Shown: positions 36,301 through 48,715 of the stretch, one piece after another
How the letters are laid out: the number at the start of each line of letters is the position of its first letter
Position numbering within the stretch: position 1 is the stretch's first letter
Source of the DNA: Bolinopsis microptera
Taxonomy: Eukaryota; Ctenophora; Tentaculata; Lobata; Bolinopsidae
DNA: 64,000 bases
Direction of reading: 5' to 3'
Assembly (NCBI RefSeq): GCF_026151205.1
Contig: NC_087076.1
Location: 7,910,902-7,974,901 of the forward strand
Notes under the pieces: model-generated
Told to the model about the DNA's origin: nothing
Seen by the model: only the letters and a program-made list of their open reading frames with translations
Databases searched by the model: none
Made by a program: the position numbers and the translations under genes

Positions 36301-38051
36301 CGTTGAGGTTACACAAACTACCTGCAATTTGTTGCTATAGTTACACAAACTATTTGTAGTTTAGTTGCTATAGTTCCTCAAACTACCCGTTGCTATACAG
36401 ACTAACTTTCTACGCATTTTAAATAGTTGTTACTTACTAATTGGAGCACATATATAGGATGTGTGTTTAGTGTTGTCCGGATCCTGACTCCGCAAGCAAT
36501 TATCGGGTCTGTGACAGTTCGTCTGAAGAAATAAGCGTTACAAAACACTATCTTGGTATGCAAAATATAATAAATATTGATAAATAAAACCTGCACTTTT
36601 ACAATTAATATAATCATCACTGCACAATAACAAATAAACTATGACATTTTTAATTAAGAACGGAGAAAAAACTCGCAAATCAACATATAATATAAATAAA
36701 TAATATAGTTATCAGTTATAATTATATTCAAATTTACTTACGTCGCAATGTTTCGCCATGCGCGTCTCCTCCGCAAACTTTCCTGGGGCTACCTCTCTCA
36801 CCGTAGTTCCCAGCTCCTGATCCCAGACACAATTCGTTGGACACAATTCGCTGTCTACATTTCTGGACGACAATTTTCCATGATGGTGTTTCCCTTTGGC
36901 TTTTCCTTTGGCTTTTCCTTTTGCTTGTACGAGCGATAAAATTATCACCACAAACTCTGCAAAACAAACTGTTTATGAACACTACGAGCAGCTTTGCTTG
37001 CTTTGAGCGACACAAACATGCTGTAAATTATTTGAGCGATTGACTACCTTAGTTCCCAAAAATTTGGGCGACCAAAAATTTGAGCGGGCCTCTCGCCCAA
37101 ATTTTTTGCAGACCAAATTAATTGCATAAATCTTTTCCGTCTGCTAAATTTTTTGCTAACCAAACTTTTGGCATTTGGCCTGTGGCCCTGAAATCTATAG
37201 AAAGATGGCTTTTTCTTCATATCCAAGTGAAATAATATTTGAAATTTTAGTTTTCTAATCTGTCATTCATGGCTTGACCAAGTAAAAAGGCTTATATTTT
37301 AAATGATTAGAAATAACTGGAATTAGACTTCAAGACCTTTGGTCCGGGTTTACAGTAGTTCGCTACACACAATTATGTACACCTTTGTTTCCCCCAAAGC
37401 TAAGCGTATGTGCCGCTTAGTTTGATAGATCATGATGTAAACCTTCTAATTTTCTTCCAAACCTTTCGACCATCTGTTGAGGCGTCATAATGATAATTGT
37501 ATGTGAAAGGGGTATGATAAGATATGCTGAGTGTAAGTAGACTAAACTATCTGATTGAGAGACTAAATATCACTATTGTATATCTATCATTTTGTACTGT
37601 GCCTGGTGCCATCATCACTGTATTTTTAGTAGTTACTGGGCAGATCGTAAATTTCATAATGTGAAACAACTCAGACTACCACCTACATGCTTAATATTGA
37701 AAGCAAAATGACTGGAATAATAAGGAATAATAATGAACTAAGGCAAATATCTAACTGACATTTTAGTGGAAAATCGTTCATTTTTCGAAGAATTTGTGCC
37801 CAAATTTTCGGTCGCCCAAATGAGTTCAAATTTTCTGCCCAAATTTTTCGGGCTCAAATAAATTGTGCTCAATATAATGGCACACAAATTTTTGGGAACT
37901 AAGGTATACTAAACTTATAGAAGATGTGCCGAATTTAATGAAACGGTCCCAATAATTGAAAGTAGTGGTGCCAAAAGTTACAACATCTTGTAAACACTAA
38001 ACAAGGATAATATAAAATCTCACCTAATAGTTTGATGAGGCGGGATGACAT
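33386..38051 (-). CDS. Secreted Cys/Thr-rich, probably GPI-anchored protein (6 exons)
   Basis: Minus-strand exons: 38051-38024, 36956-36742, 36522-36438, 35208-34987, 34665-33979 and 33642-33386. Phases agree at every junction and the product is 497 residues. The intron after 33979 begins GCAAGT (a GC-AG intron); the others are GT-AG. Residues 1-21 form a signal peptide split by intron 1 (MSSRLIKLL then EFVVIILSLVQA), followed by KGKAKGKAKGKHHHGK. Then come Cys-rich segments (LCPTNCVWDQ, TNCHRPDNCL, ENCPVCMRPDL, RCVEGDSCWLFE), ten copies of TTNKPEI at about 219-288, a TKPP-rich stretch, a second Cys cluster (NCGEQGDCF, GCVQTC, VTCVNGDD) and a C-terminal hydrophobic tail (SFTVLTTFLLPFFTSLLL) without a following cytoplasmic segment, as in GPI signals. 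The Cys pattern loosely recalls Ly6/uPAR domains. Function unknown; a cell-surface mucin-like stalk protein is likely. Confidence 0.8.
34320..34572. repeat. 21-bp coding minisatellite
   Basis: The unit TTTGTTTGTAGTGATCTCCG plus G is repeated about ten times and encodes TTNKPEI on the minus strand. Variation is nearly absent (two units have TTATTT in place of TTGTTT), so copy number is probably polymorphic. A neighbouring ~15-bp degenerate repeat at 34185-34285 encodes TKPPx. Confidence 0.95.
35787..36050. mobile_element. TTAA-flanked miniature element (264 bp)
   Basis: A perfect 33-bp terminal inverted repeat begins GGGGACATACACCAAAACCT, and TTAA lies on both sides (35783-35786 and 36051-36054). 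TTAA duplication points to a piggyBac-like mobiliser. It lies in the intron between the exons at 36522-36438 and 35208-34987 of the minus-strand gene. Confidence 0.9.
37047..37904. mobile_element. TA-flanked element with CCTTA ends, member 2 (858 bp)
   Basis: The 20 outer bases at each end are identical inverted copies, CCTTAGTTCCCAAAAATTTG, and TA flanks both sides. Subterminal DNA repeats AAATTTxxGG(G/C)C motifs, as in member 1. It sits in intron 1 of the minus-strand gene that ends at 33386. Confidence 0.85.
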
Positions 38052-39139
38052 TATAAGTATTTTGCGAAGATTACAACGACAACAAAAAGCATAGACTGTT
38101 GTTGAATGTGGCGCGGATTACACCCTTTCTGATAAATCCCAAGAGATGGTCAAATAGCTGACAAGAATGTTGGGGTTTAAGGAATGTCATTGTCTGACTG
38201 ATTGACGGATACCTGGATACAGAAACAGACAATGCATAGCCAAATAGTTCCACTCAATCCTCATTATAAAGTCATCTACAATAGTACGATTATACAATAG
38301 TAGTTGCTTTGAGCTGTGCGATTGTCACGTCTGAGTCATGTCTCTGGTCATGTGGGAAGAGGAATGATTCCCAGCTAACGCGCTCCTCTGGATATACACG
38401 TGGGCGGTTGGACCATTCCCACATGACACCTGCTGAGATCTGATCAACAGTTCTCAGTACTGTTACATATAACACAATCGTTTAACTTTTGGTGATCTGT
38501 AAATTCAATATTATCATGAGAAATCCCATACCGCCTACATTGAGCATTATAACGTGAACAAAGGACAGTTTACGATACGGATATGTCAGCCAAACAAAAA
38601 CGGCCGTAACGTTAACTCTTAATATATTTTCCCATTCGAAGTCCTCATCCTATGGCTATATAATACACCCTATATACCCAAATCAAGTTGGAGTTTATAT
38701 TTGAAGTTTTACTGGATAATGGCTGCATAAAGGCAAAGCGCCTCTCCCTTATATCATGTTATATTCGAAGAATCAGAAAAATGCGTTGATCTTTAATTAG
38801 GTATTCTTTATACTCTAGTAGCAGGGAGTAATTGATCTTTATATTTATTACACGATTTCAAACGACCACCTAGTCTCACCAACTGATTTGTAAGCAAACG
38901 TGAAACGTGCTATAAATTAAAAGTAAAATAGTGGTTACCAGTTAAGCAGTTACCGTATTATCAAGTTAAATGTATTCTTAAGATTTAGTGAAAGCACAGC
39001 ATCGATCAATATGCTCATGATTCATTCCGTTTTGAAGGATTAGAACCCTTCTTTCGTTATACTTATTCAAAGATTCGTCGCGAGGGTCCGAATCCTTCTG
39101 TTCCGATAAGACCATTTTTAAATCATCACTTATATTTCT

Positions 39140-42100
39140 TTCAACTATAGGTGGCATATGACACGATTAATGTACTGGATCTTCATTTTCGGTCGGAGGA
39201 AGCCCGCAGCAACAAAACGAAAATATGTATTCTTGCTCAAAAACCAATTAGTCAGTTAATTGATGATGGTATGGAACCGAATTGAGGTACTGAAACTCAA
39301 ATCCCGAAGAAAATTGCAAAATCATATTGTCCTATTTTCTGTCCCATTTTCAGTTTTCGAAGATGAAATTTCCAGGATCGAAATTTTACAGCTTTGACTG
39401 AATTTATCACCCGCAACCATTACCAATTAGTTAGTCAACCATAGGTGGCATATGACACGATTGAGGTGCTGGAACTTTGATTTCGGTCGGAGGAAGCTCA
39501 CAGCAGAAAACTTAACGAAACGAAAATTTGTATTTTCCAAACTCTGTCCCATTTTCAAATATCAAAATTTCTGAACACATTTTGACAGATTGGGTGAACA
39601 CAATTGGGGTGAACACAATTTGACAGATTGGGTGAACTTTTTGCTCAGAAACTAATTAGTGAGTTGATTGATGATGGTATGAAACCAAGTTGAGATACTG
39701 GAACTCAAAATCCCGAAGGAAATTGCAAAATCATATTGTCCTATTTTCTGTCCCATTTTCAGTTTTCAAAGATGAATTTCCAAGACAGAAATTTTACAGT
39801 TTTGACTGAATTTATCGCCCGCAACCAATAAGTCAGTTAACTATAGGTAGCATATGACACGATTGAGGTGCTGGAACTTTGATTTCGGTCGGAGGAACCC
39901 CACAGCAGAAAACTTAACAAAACGAAAATTTGTATTTTCCAAACTCTGTCCCATTTTCAAATATTTTACAGTTTTGACTGAATTTATCGCCCGCAACCAA
40001 TAAGTCAGTTAACTATAGGTAGCATGTGACACGATTGAGGTGCTGGAACTTTGATTTCGGTCGGAGGAAGCCCACAGCAGAAAACTTAACAAAACGAAAA
40101 TTTGTATTTTCCAAACTCTGTCCCATTTTCAAATATCAAAATTTCTGAACACAAATTTGACAGATTGGGTGAACTTTTTGCTCAGAAACCAATTAATGAG
40201 TTAATTGATGATGGTATGAAACCAAATTGAGATACCGGAACTCAAAATTTCGAAGAAAATTGCAAAATCATATTGTCCTATTATATTTTCTGTCCCATTT
40301 TCAGTTTTCGAAGATGAAATTTCCAGGATCGAAATTTTACAGCTTTGACTGAATTTATCGCCCGCAACCAATAAGTCAGTTAACTATAGGTGGCATATGA
40401 CACGATTGAGGTGTTGGAACTTTGATTTCGGTCGGAGGAAGCCCACAGCAGAAAACTTAACAAAACGAAAATTTGTATTTTCCAAACTCTGTCCCATTTT
40501 CAAATATCAAAATTTCTGAACACAAATTTGACAGATTGGGTGAACTTTTTGCTCAGAAACCAATTAGTGAGTTAATTGATGATGGTATGAAACCAAATTG
40601 AGGTACTGCAACTCAAAATCGCGAAGGAAATTGCAAAATCATATTGTCCTTTTTTCTGTCCCATTTTTAGTTTTCGAAGATGAAATTTCCAGGATCGAAA
40701 TTTTACAGTTTTGACTGAATTTATCGCCCGCAACCAATTAGTCAGTCAACTATAGGTGGCATATGACACGATTGAGGTGCTGGAACTTTGATTTCGGTCG
40801 GAGGAAGCCCACAGCAGAAAACTTAACAAAACGAAAATTTGTATTTTCCAAACTTTGTCCCATTTGCAAATATCAAAATTTCTGAAAACAAATTTGACAG
40901 ATTGGGTGAACTTTTTGCTCAGAAACCAATTAGTGAGTTAATTGATGATGGTATGAAACCAAATTGAGATACCGGAACTCAAAATTTCGAAGAAAATCGC
41001 AAAATCATATTGTCCTTTTTTCTGTCCCATTTTCAGTTTTCGAAGATGAAATTTCCAGGATCGAAATTTTACAGTTTTGACTGAATTTATCGCCCGCAAC
41101 CAATTAGTCAGTCAACCATAGGTGGCATATGACACGATTAAGGTGCTGGAACTTTGATTTCGATCGGAAGAAGCCCACAGCAGAAAACTTAACAAAACGA
41201 AAATTTGTATTTTCCAAACTCTGTCCCATTTTCAAATATCAAAATTTCTGAACACAAATTTGACAGATTGGGTGAACGTTTTGCTCAGAAACCAATTAGT
41301 GAGTTAATTGATGATGGTATGAAACCAAATTGAGATACCGGAACTCAAAATTTCGAAGAAAATTGCAAAATCATATTGTCCTATTTTCTGTCCCATTTTC
41401 AGTTTTCGAAGATGAAATTTCCAGGATCGAAATTTTACAGCTTTGACTGAATTTATCGCCCGCAACCAATTAGTCAGTCAACCATAGGTGGCATATGACA
41501 CGATTGAGGTGTTTGAACTTCGATTTCGGTCGGAGGAAGCCCACAGCAGAAAACTTAACAAAACGAAAATTTGTATTTTCCAAACTCTGTCCCATTTTCA
41601 AATATAAAAATTTCTGAAAACAAATTTGACAGATTGGGTGACCTTTTTGCTCAGAAACCAATTAGTGAGTTAATTGATGATGGTATGAAACCAAATTGAG
41701 ATACCGGAACTCAAAATTTCGAAGAAAATTGCAAAATCATATTGTCCTTTTTTCTGTCCCATTTTCAGTTTTCGAAGATGAAATTTCCAGAATCGAAATT
41801 TTACAGCTTTGACTGAGTTTATCGCCCGCAACCAATTAGTCAGTCAACCATAGGTGGCATATGACACGTTTGAGGTGTTGGAACTTTGATTTCGGTCGGA
41901 GGAAGCCCACAGCAGAAAACTTAACGAAAGGAAAATTTGTATTTTCTAAACTCTGTCCCATTTTCAAATATCAAAATTTCTGAACACAAATTTGACAGAT
42001 TGGGTGAACTTTTTGCTCAGAAAGGGGGGGGGGGGGGGGGGGGGGGGGATTATGTTATTTTTTGTCCGTTTTTGTCCGTTAATTTTTGTCCGTTTTGAAA

Positions 42101-45100
42101 ATATAGCTGCCAAACGGACAAAAACGGACAAAAACGGACAAAAACGGACAAAAATTGTAACTTTTTATTTAAATTTTTGTCCACAATTTGTAATAGGCTA
42201 TCTGCAGAAATGGGTAGCCCGGTTAACGACCATGGTCCTTTCTCTTTTAATCCTCAATTAGGCAAAGAATAGTCTAAACATTTTTTAATAACATAAAAAG
42301 CTAAAGGGATGAAAAGTTTTATTACTGGAGAGTAAAACTTTGTTAAACACAAAGATTCTTGAGCACATTTTGAGTCAGACTCAAATGCGTTTAAAAACGT
42401 TTTAGTATATAACAATAAATTATGTAAACAATAACACCAACAATAATTATAAGAAGAAGGAGGACTGATGAGGCTAGGAGGATGAGGATGAGGAGGAGGG
42501 TGACTGGGGGGAGGATTGAGGAGGAGGAGGAGGACTGAGGAGGAGGAAGAGGAGAAGGACTGAGGAGGAGAAGGACTGAGGAGAAAGAAGAGGAGGAGGA
42601 TTGAGGAGGAGTTTTATTACTGGAGAGTAAAACTTTGTTAAACACAAAGATTCTTGAGCACATTTTGAGTCAGACTCAAATGCGTTTAAAAACGTTTTAG
42701 TATATAACAATAAATTATGTAAACAATAACACCAACAATAATTATAAATTGAACAAATTATTGAGAGATGAAATAGAGGAAGAGGAGGAGGGGGACTGAG
42801 GAGGGGGACTGAGGAGGAAGAGGAGGGGGACTGAGGAGGAGTGAGACTGAGAAGGAGAACTGAGAAGGAGGAATGAATAGGAGGAGGAGGAGGAGAAGAA
42901 GGACTCAACAGGAGGAGGACTGAGGAGGAGGAGGACTAAGGAGAAGGATGAGGACCCAAGAGGAGGAGGACCCAAGAGGAGGAGGACCCAGGAGGAGGAC
43001 CCAGAAAAATTCCCCATGAGGAGGACTGGGGAGGACTGGGGAGGAGGAGGACTGATGAGGACTGATGAGGACTGATAAAGAGGACTAAGGACAAGGAGGA
43101 GGAGGAGGAGGAGAAGGACTGAGGAGTGAGGAGGAGGACTGATGAGGAGAAGGAGGTGTTTGAGGAGGATGAGGAGGAGAAAGGAGATGGAGGATGAGGA
43201 GAAGGAGGACTGAGGAGGAGGACTGATGAAGAGGACTTATGAGGAGGAGGACTGAGAAGTAGGAGTAGGAGGAGGACTGGGGAGGGGAGGACTTAGGATA
43301 AAGAGGAGGATTGAGGAGGAGGAGGACTGAGGAGTAGAAGGAGGACGAGGACTGAGGAGGATCAGGAGGACCCAGGAGGATGAGGAAGAGGAGGAGGACT
43401 GAGGAGGAGGACTGAGGAGGAGAAAGAGGACCCAGGAGGAGGAACCAGGAAGAAGAGGAGGAGGAGGAGGACTGAGAAGGAGGACTGAGAAGGAGGACTG
43501 AGAAGGAGAAGGAGGACTGATGAGGCTAGGAGGATGAGGATGAGGATGAGGAGGAGGGTGACTGGGGGAGGATTGAGGAGGAGGAGGAGGACTGAGGAGG
43601 AGGAAGAGGAGAAGGACTGAGGAGGAGAAGGACTGAGGAGAAAGAAGAGGAGGAGGATTGAGGAGGAGGACCCAGGAGGAGGAGGACCCAGGAAAAGGCC
43701 CCAGGAGGAGGAGGACTGATGAGGAGGAGAAGGAAGTGGATGAAGATGATGAGGAGGAGGAGGACTGAGGAGGAGGAGGAGGACTGATAAGGAGGAGGAC
43801 TGAGGAAACATGAGGAGGAGGAGGAGTGAATAGGAGGAGGAGCACTGGGGAGGACTGAGGAGGAGGAGGACTAAGGAGAAGGATAGGAGGAGGACTAAGG
43901 AGGAGGATGAGGATGAGGACTGAGGAGGAAGCATCTAAATGTTATTTCCATTTTTGTTATTTTTTGTCCGTTTTTGTCCGTTTTTGTCCGCTCGTTTTTT
44001 TTGTCCGTTTTGAAAATATAGGGTTGGGACTGAAGAGGACTGAAGAACTGAAGGAGGACTGAAGAGGGCTGAGGAGAAGGATGAGGTGGAGGACTAAGGA
44101 GGAGGACTGAGGAGCAGAACTGCAGACTGAGGAGGAAGAGGAGGAGGATGAAGAGGAGGAGGATGAAGAGGAGGAGGAGGAGGACTCAGGAGGAGGAGGA
44201 CCCAGGAGGAGGACTCATGAGGAGGAGGAGGACTGAGGAGGATGACTGAGGAGGATGACTGAGGAGGAGATGGAAGAGGAGGAGGAGGAGGAGGAGGAGG
44301 AGGAGGACTGAAGAGGAGGAGGACTGACGAGAAGGATGAGGAGGAGGACTGAGGAGGAGGACTGAGGAGGAGGACTGAGGACTGAGGAGGAAGAGGAGGA
44401 GGATGAAGAGGATGAAGAGGAGGAGGAGAACCCAGGAAGAGGAGGATTGAGGAAGAGGATGAGGACTGAGGAGGAGGAGGACTGAGGAGGACTGAGGAGG
44501 ACTGAGGAAAACTGAGGAGGATGGCTGAGGAGGATGGCTGAAGAGGATGGCTGAGGAGGATGGCTGAGGAGGATGGCTGAGGAGGATGACTGAGGAGGAT
44601 AACTGAGAGGGAGGAGGAGGAGGACTCAGGAGGAAGAGGAGGAGGAGGAGGAGGAGGAGGAGGAGGAGGAGGAGGAGGAGGAGGAGGAGGAGGAGGAGGA
44701 GGACTCAGGAGAAAGAGGAGGAGGAGGACTCAGAAGGAGAAATGAGAAGGAGGAGAACTGAGGAGGAGGAGGAGGACTGAATAGGAAAAGGAGGGGGACT
44801 GGGGAGGACTGAGGAGGAGGAGGACTGACGAGAAGGATGAAGAGGAGGACTGAGGAGGAGGACTGAGGAGCAAGAGGAGGAGGATGAAGAGGAGGAGGAG
44901 GACCCAGGAGGAGGAGGACTGAGGAGGAGGATGAGGACTGAGGAGGAGGAGGAGGACTGAGGAGGACTGAGGAGGACAGAGGAGGATGGCTGAGGAGGAT
45001 GGCTGAGGAGGATGACAGAGAGAGAGAGGGGGAGGAGGAGGAGGAGGACTCAGGAGGAGGACTGAGGAGGAGAACTGAGGAGGACTGAGAAGTGAGAAGG

Positions 45101-46310
45101 AGGAGGACTGAGGAGAACTGAGGAGGAGGACTGAATAGGAGGAGGAGGGGGACTGGGGAGGACTGAGGAGGAGGAGGATTGAAGAGGACTGAGGAGAAGG
45201 ATGAGGAGGAGGACTCAGGAGAAGGACTGAGGAGGAGGATGAAGAGGAGGATGAAGAGGAGGAGGAGGACTCAGGAGGAGGAAGACCCAGGAGGAGGACT
45301 CATGAGGAGGTGGAAGAGGAGGAGGAGGAGGAGGAGGAGGAGGAGGAGGAAGAGGAGGAAGAGGAGGAGGAGGAGGAGGAAGTATCTAAATGTTATTCCA
45401 TTTTTGTTATTTTTTGTCCGTTTTTGTCCGTTTTTGTCCGCTTTATTTTTTGTCCGTTTTGAAAATATAGCTGCCAAACGGACAAAAACGGACAAAAAAC
45501 ATGATCCCCCCTCAGAAACCAATTAGTGAGTTAATTGATGATGGTATGAAACCAAATTGAGATACTGGAACTCAAAATTTCGAAAAAAATGCAAAATCAT
45601 ATTGACCTATTTTGAATTTTCTGTCCCATTTTCAGTTTTCGAAGATGAAATTTCCAGGATCGAAATTTTACAGCTTTGACTGAATTTATCGCCCGCAACC
45701 AATTAGTCAGTTTACTATAGGTAGCATATGACACGATTGAGGTGCTGGAACTTTGATTTCGGTCGGAGAAAGCTCACAGCAGAAAACTTAACGAAACGAA
45801 AATTTGTATTTTCCAAACTCTGTCCCATTTTCAAATATCAAAATTTCTGAACACAAATTTGACAGATTGGGTGACCTTTTTGCTCAGAAACCAATTAGTT
45901 AGTAAATTGATGATGGTATGAAACCAAATTGAGATACCGGAACTCAAAATTTCGAAGAAAATCGCAAAATCATATTGTCCTTTTTTCTGTCCCATTTTCA
46001 GTTTTCGAAGATGAAATTTCCAGGATCGAAATTTTACAGTTTTGACTGAATTTATCGCCCGCAACCAATTAGTCAGTCAACTATAGGTGGCATATGACAC
46101 GATTGAGGTGCTGGAACTTTGATTTCGGTCGGAGGAAGCCCACAGCAGAAAACTTAACAAAACAAAAATTTGTATATTTCAAACTCTGTCCCATTTTCAA
46201 ATATCAAAATTTCTGAACACAAATTTGACAGATTGGGTGAAATCTTTGCTCACAAAATTAGTAAGTTAATTGATGATCGTATGAAACCAAATTGAGGTAC
46301 TGGGAGTTTG
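39140..46310. repeat. ~366-bp satellite array, interrupted
   Basis: A unit starting near ATAGGTGGCATATGACACGA recurs with spacing of about 365-367 bp (for example near 40386, 40752, 41119, 41486 and 41851), with some truncated or fused units near 39440-40020. The array stops at 42023 and resumes at 45511 after the inserted element, with about two more units. Copies diverge by a few per cent. The short open frame at 41470-41661 is a by-product. Confidence 0.95.
42024..45510. mobile_element. 3.5-kb polypurine element, 8-bp target duplication
   Basis: The left end is 25 G followed by ATTATGTTATTTTTTGTCCG and the right end is the complement of GGGGGATCATGTTTTTTGTC. The satellite sequence CTCAGAAA is duplicated outside both ends (42016-42023 and 45511-45518). 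Subterminal TTTTTGTCCG units are arrayed in both orientations, with an internal copy of this end at 43945-44022. The interior from about 42450 to 45390 is almost pure GA on the plus strand (GAGGAGGAGGACTGA variants). An exact ~140-bp block is duplicated at 42312-42450 and 42611-42748. No transposase is visible and superfamily is unknown. Confidence 0.85.
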
Positions 46311-47800
46311 GTTTCAGTTGGAGGACGGGAGGAAGTTCACGGCTGAAATCTATCAAGCATTTCTACAGCAGGGCCTAATAATATAAGGAGTTTTTCATTA
46401 TTTCAACCTTACGGCTCGATACTTACTATTAATTACAGTAGTGACAACGGAAACATCTTATAAATTCAGAAATTTTTATATTCAACTTAATTATTACAAA
46501 ATTTCTGATCAGTCTCAAAACCATTTAATCAAACGTACTAGTATTTCAATTTGTTGCCAATATCATGAAATGAAAATAATCAAACGTATTTAAAAACCAA
46601 TCTTACGAAAACTATAGCTACGATCATCACAAAGAAAAGCTCGCAAACATTCATCCCCAATCAATATATTTATATATAAATCTATATATATGTTAACAAC
46701 CACACATGCTCAAACTGTCAACACTTGTGCTAATACTTATATACTAAATATACTATGGTATACAACCAATCATTCTATAGATGATAGAAGCACCCTGAAT
46801 ATTGGTGTAAAGATTCAACAACCCCCTTCATAATAAAACACATCTGAAAACTGGTTCTAACAGTATCATTACTAAACTTTAACTATGAAACTAAGCAGAC
46901 TGGTCACTAATGACCAATCTTCTTAGTGACAGGGCTGAGATTTATACAATGGACTCTTTGTGACAGCTTGTCATGTAGCGTGTATTAGTAGGAAACCACA
47001 CAGTTGCTATTTCGTTCATATATACATAGAGGTTAACTGAGTTCATAATATGTTCCTGCTTGTTTTGACATGTATGAAGTATTCCGGAAATGTCTACGAG
47101 AATGCCATTACGCCACGTAGACACCCAAAGATTTTAAAAATATTTATCGAGATTTCCCAAACTTGACAATTTTTGAGGCAGAATACAGCGACAAATTTTT
47201 TTAATTTGGCTCTCGGCTAGACAATATTCAGGGTAAGTTTTCCATAAATACCAATAATCGATGATGTAATGCAATGTGTGCATACATAATGAAACGTTAA
47301 TTATAAAACTTTCGCGGAAGAATATTCCCGAACTTAAAGGTTAATTATAAGATCAGGGTCCCATACTTTGAAACGCAGCTTAACTTGAAAACACACCCTT
47401 AAAGTTAATGTGTTTAGAATATGGAAGTGACGCCAAACTTTAATTCGCTTCTGCATTCGGTAAAGATATCAGAGCTACTGTGATTTCTCATTAAACTGCT
47501 TCATTTTATTAACGCGGCAATGGTTTGCAATCATTTGATTATTCTTTAATTTCCGAAAATCTTGACTATATTTGGATTACTTCCTGTTGTAGAATTAAAA
47601 CTTCAGAAAATCGGTGGCTGCTGCTAGTTGATACATGATTTATCAAACTTAAACTAACTAAATAATTCCCTACTGGTTGCTTTTAAACAGCATATTAATT
47701 ATTATCCCCATAAAACTCATAACTTATAAACTATAAATGGTAAAATTTAGGTTATGATTATGATAAAAGATGCCCGCGTCATGTGGGAATTGGGATAGTG
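46311..47800. other. AT-rich stretch, no gene seen
   Basis: I find no exon, RNA gene or repeat array here. Confidence 0.4.
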
Positions 47801-47804
47801 TTCG

Positions 47805-47950
47805 CTAGGGTTCCAGAGTGCAGAAGTAGATTCCAGCGAGCGCAACACACAATGCTAAGAGTGCTGATATCTTAGCACCGTGATTGGAAATGAAGGAGGG
47901 TTGAGAGGGCTCCTCCGTCTTCTTCCGTCCTCTCCATCTCCTCTTGGGTC
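47805..47950 (-). CDS. Candidate terminal exon with a membrane helix
   Basis: On the minus strand a strong acceptor (TCTCCTCCCCCAG) precedes 48 codons that begin PKRRWRGRKKTEEPSQPSF and end ISALLALCVALAGIYFCTLE plus P and a TAG. A basic segment followed by one C-terminal helix fits the tail of NFXL1, which as I recall ends in a predicted membrane anchor, and the zinc-finger exons lie upstream on the same strand. The exon starts in phase 1 whereas the last zinc-finger exon ends in phase 0, so at least one linking exon is needed and was not found. It could belong to another gene. Confidence 0.4.
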
Positions 47951-48008
47951 CTGGGGGAGGAGACAAGTTAGTGTTTAAAGTTTAAACATCTTGTCAAGAA
48001 TTTAAGTT

Positions 48009-48063
48009 CCCGAAATAAATAAATGTGTATATATATATATATATACACATTTATTTCTTTCGG
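48009..48063. repeat. AT-rich hairpin
   Basis: CCGAAATAAATAAATGTG and its complement flank a TA run, giving about 25 bp of stem. Confidence 0.6.
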
Positions 48064-48396
48064 AAATAATATAGTAGTGATGATTTCCGAGTGCTTTTCA
48101 TCCTTTTGTGAATTAGAGTTCTATCAATTTTATAAAGATTTTATTCGAAGTTTAATACTCATTCGTTGACTCATAGCGGGAAATATTGGTTCTTGATCTT
48201 GTCCCATAGTTCGACATAATATTGGGATTCAATCATATAATTCAATCATAGAATTCTGGTCACCCAAGAAGACTTAATAGGAAAAGAAAGAAATTATGGA
48301 GTTAAACAGACTTGAAACAGCTCAAAATGTTGAAGATATAACTTCGAACGTTATTATTTCAATCATAGAATTCTGATTTGACGTGATGAAACCTTC

Positions 48397-48715
48397 ACAA
48401 TACCGGCGACGAAGAGGAGACTGTCTCCCACCTTCTTGGACAGTGCCCGGCTATTGCCCAAATGAGAGGGCAATATTTCCAGGACTATTACCTCACCATC
48501 AATGACATATTCGACAACCAACAGGTCACCCAAGAAGACTTAATAAGAAAAGAAAGAAATTATGGATTTAAACAGACTTGAAACAACTCAAAATGTTTTA
48601 GATATAACTTCGAACGTTATTATTTATTGATGTTATCGCATTTTTAAATTTAATCGATTTATCAGCGTTGGAGTCTGGAGATCAAAATTAGAGCCTACTA
48701 GACTTGGAATGGCAT
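48397..48715 (+). mobile_element. LINE C-terminal fragment and 3' tail
   Basis: The plus strand reads EEETVSHLLGQCPAIAQMRG then QYFQDYYLTINDIFD, a typical LINE C-terminal xExxxHLLxxCPAxAxxR motif. It is followed by a tail that recurs after 48270 and after 50125 (AAGAAAGAAATTATGGA, then ACTTCGAACGTTATTATT and GCCTACTAGAC). Confidence 0.75.

Noticed and set aside
42391-43934. Several minus-strand Ser/Pro-rich frames and a plus-strand Arg/Glu-rich frame
   Set aside because: They come from the GA-only repeat body of the polypurine element; low complexity, mutually overlapping, no domain.
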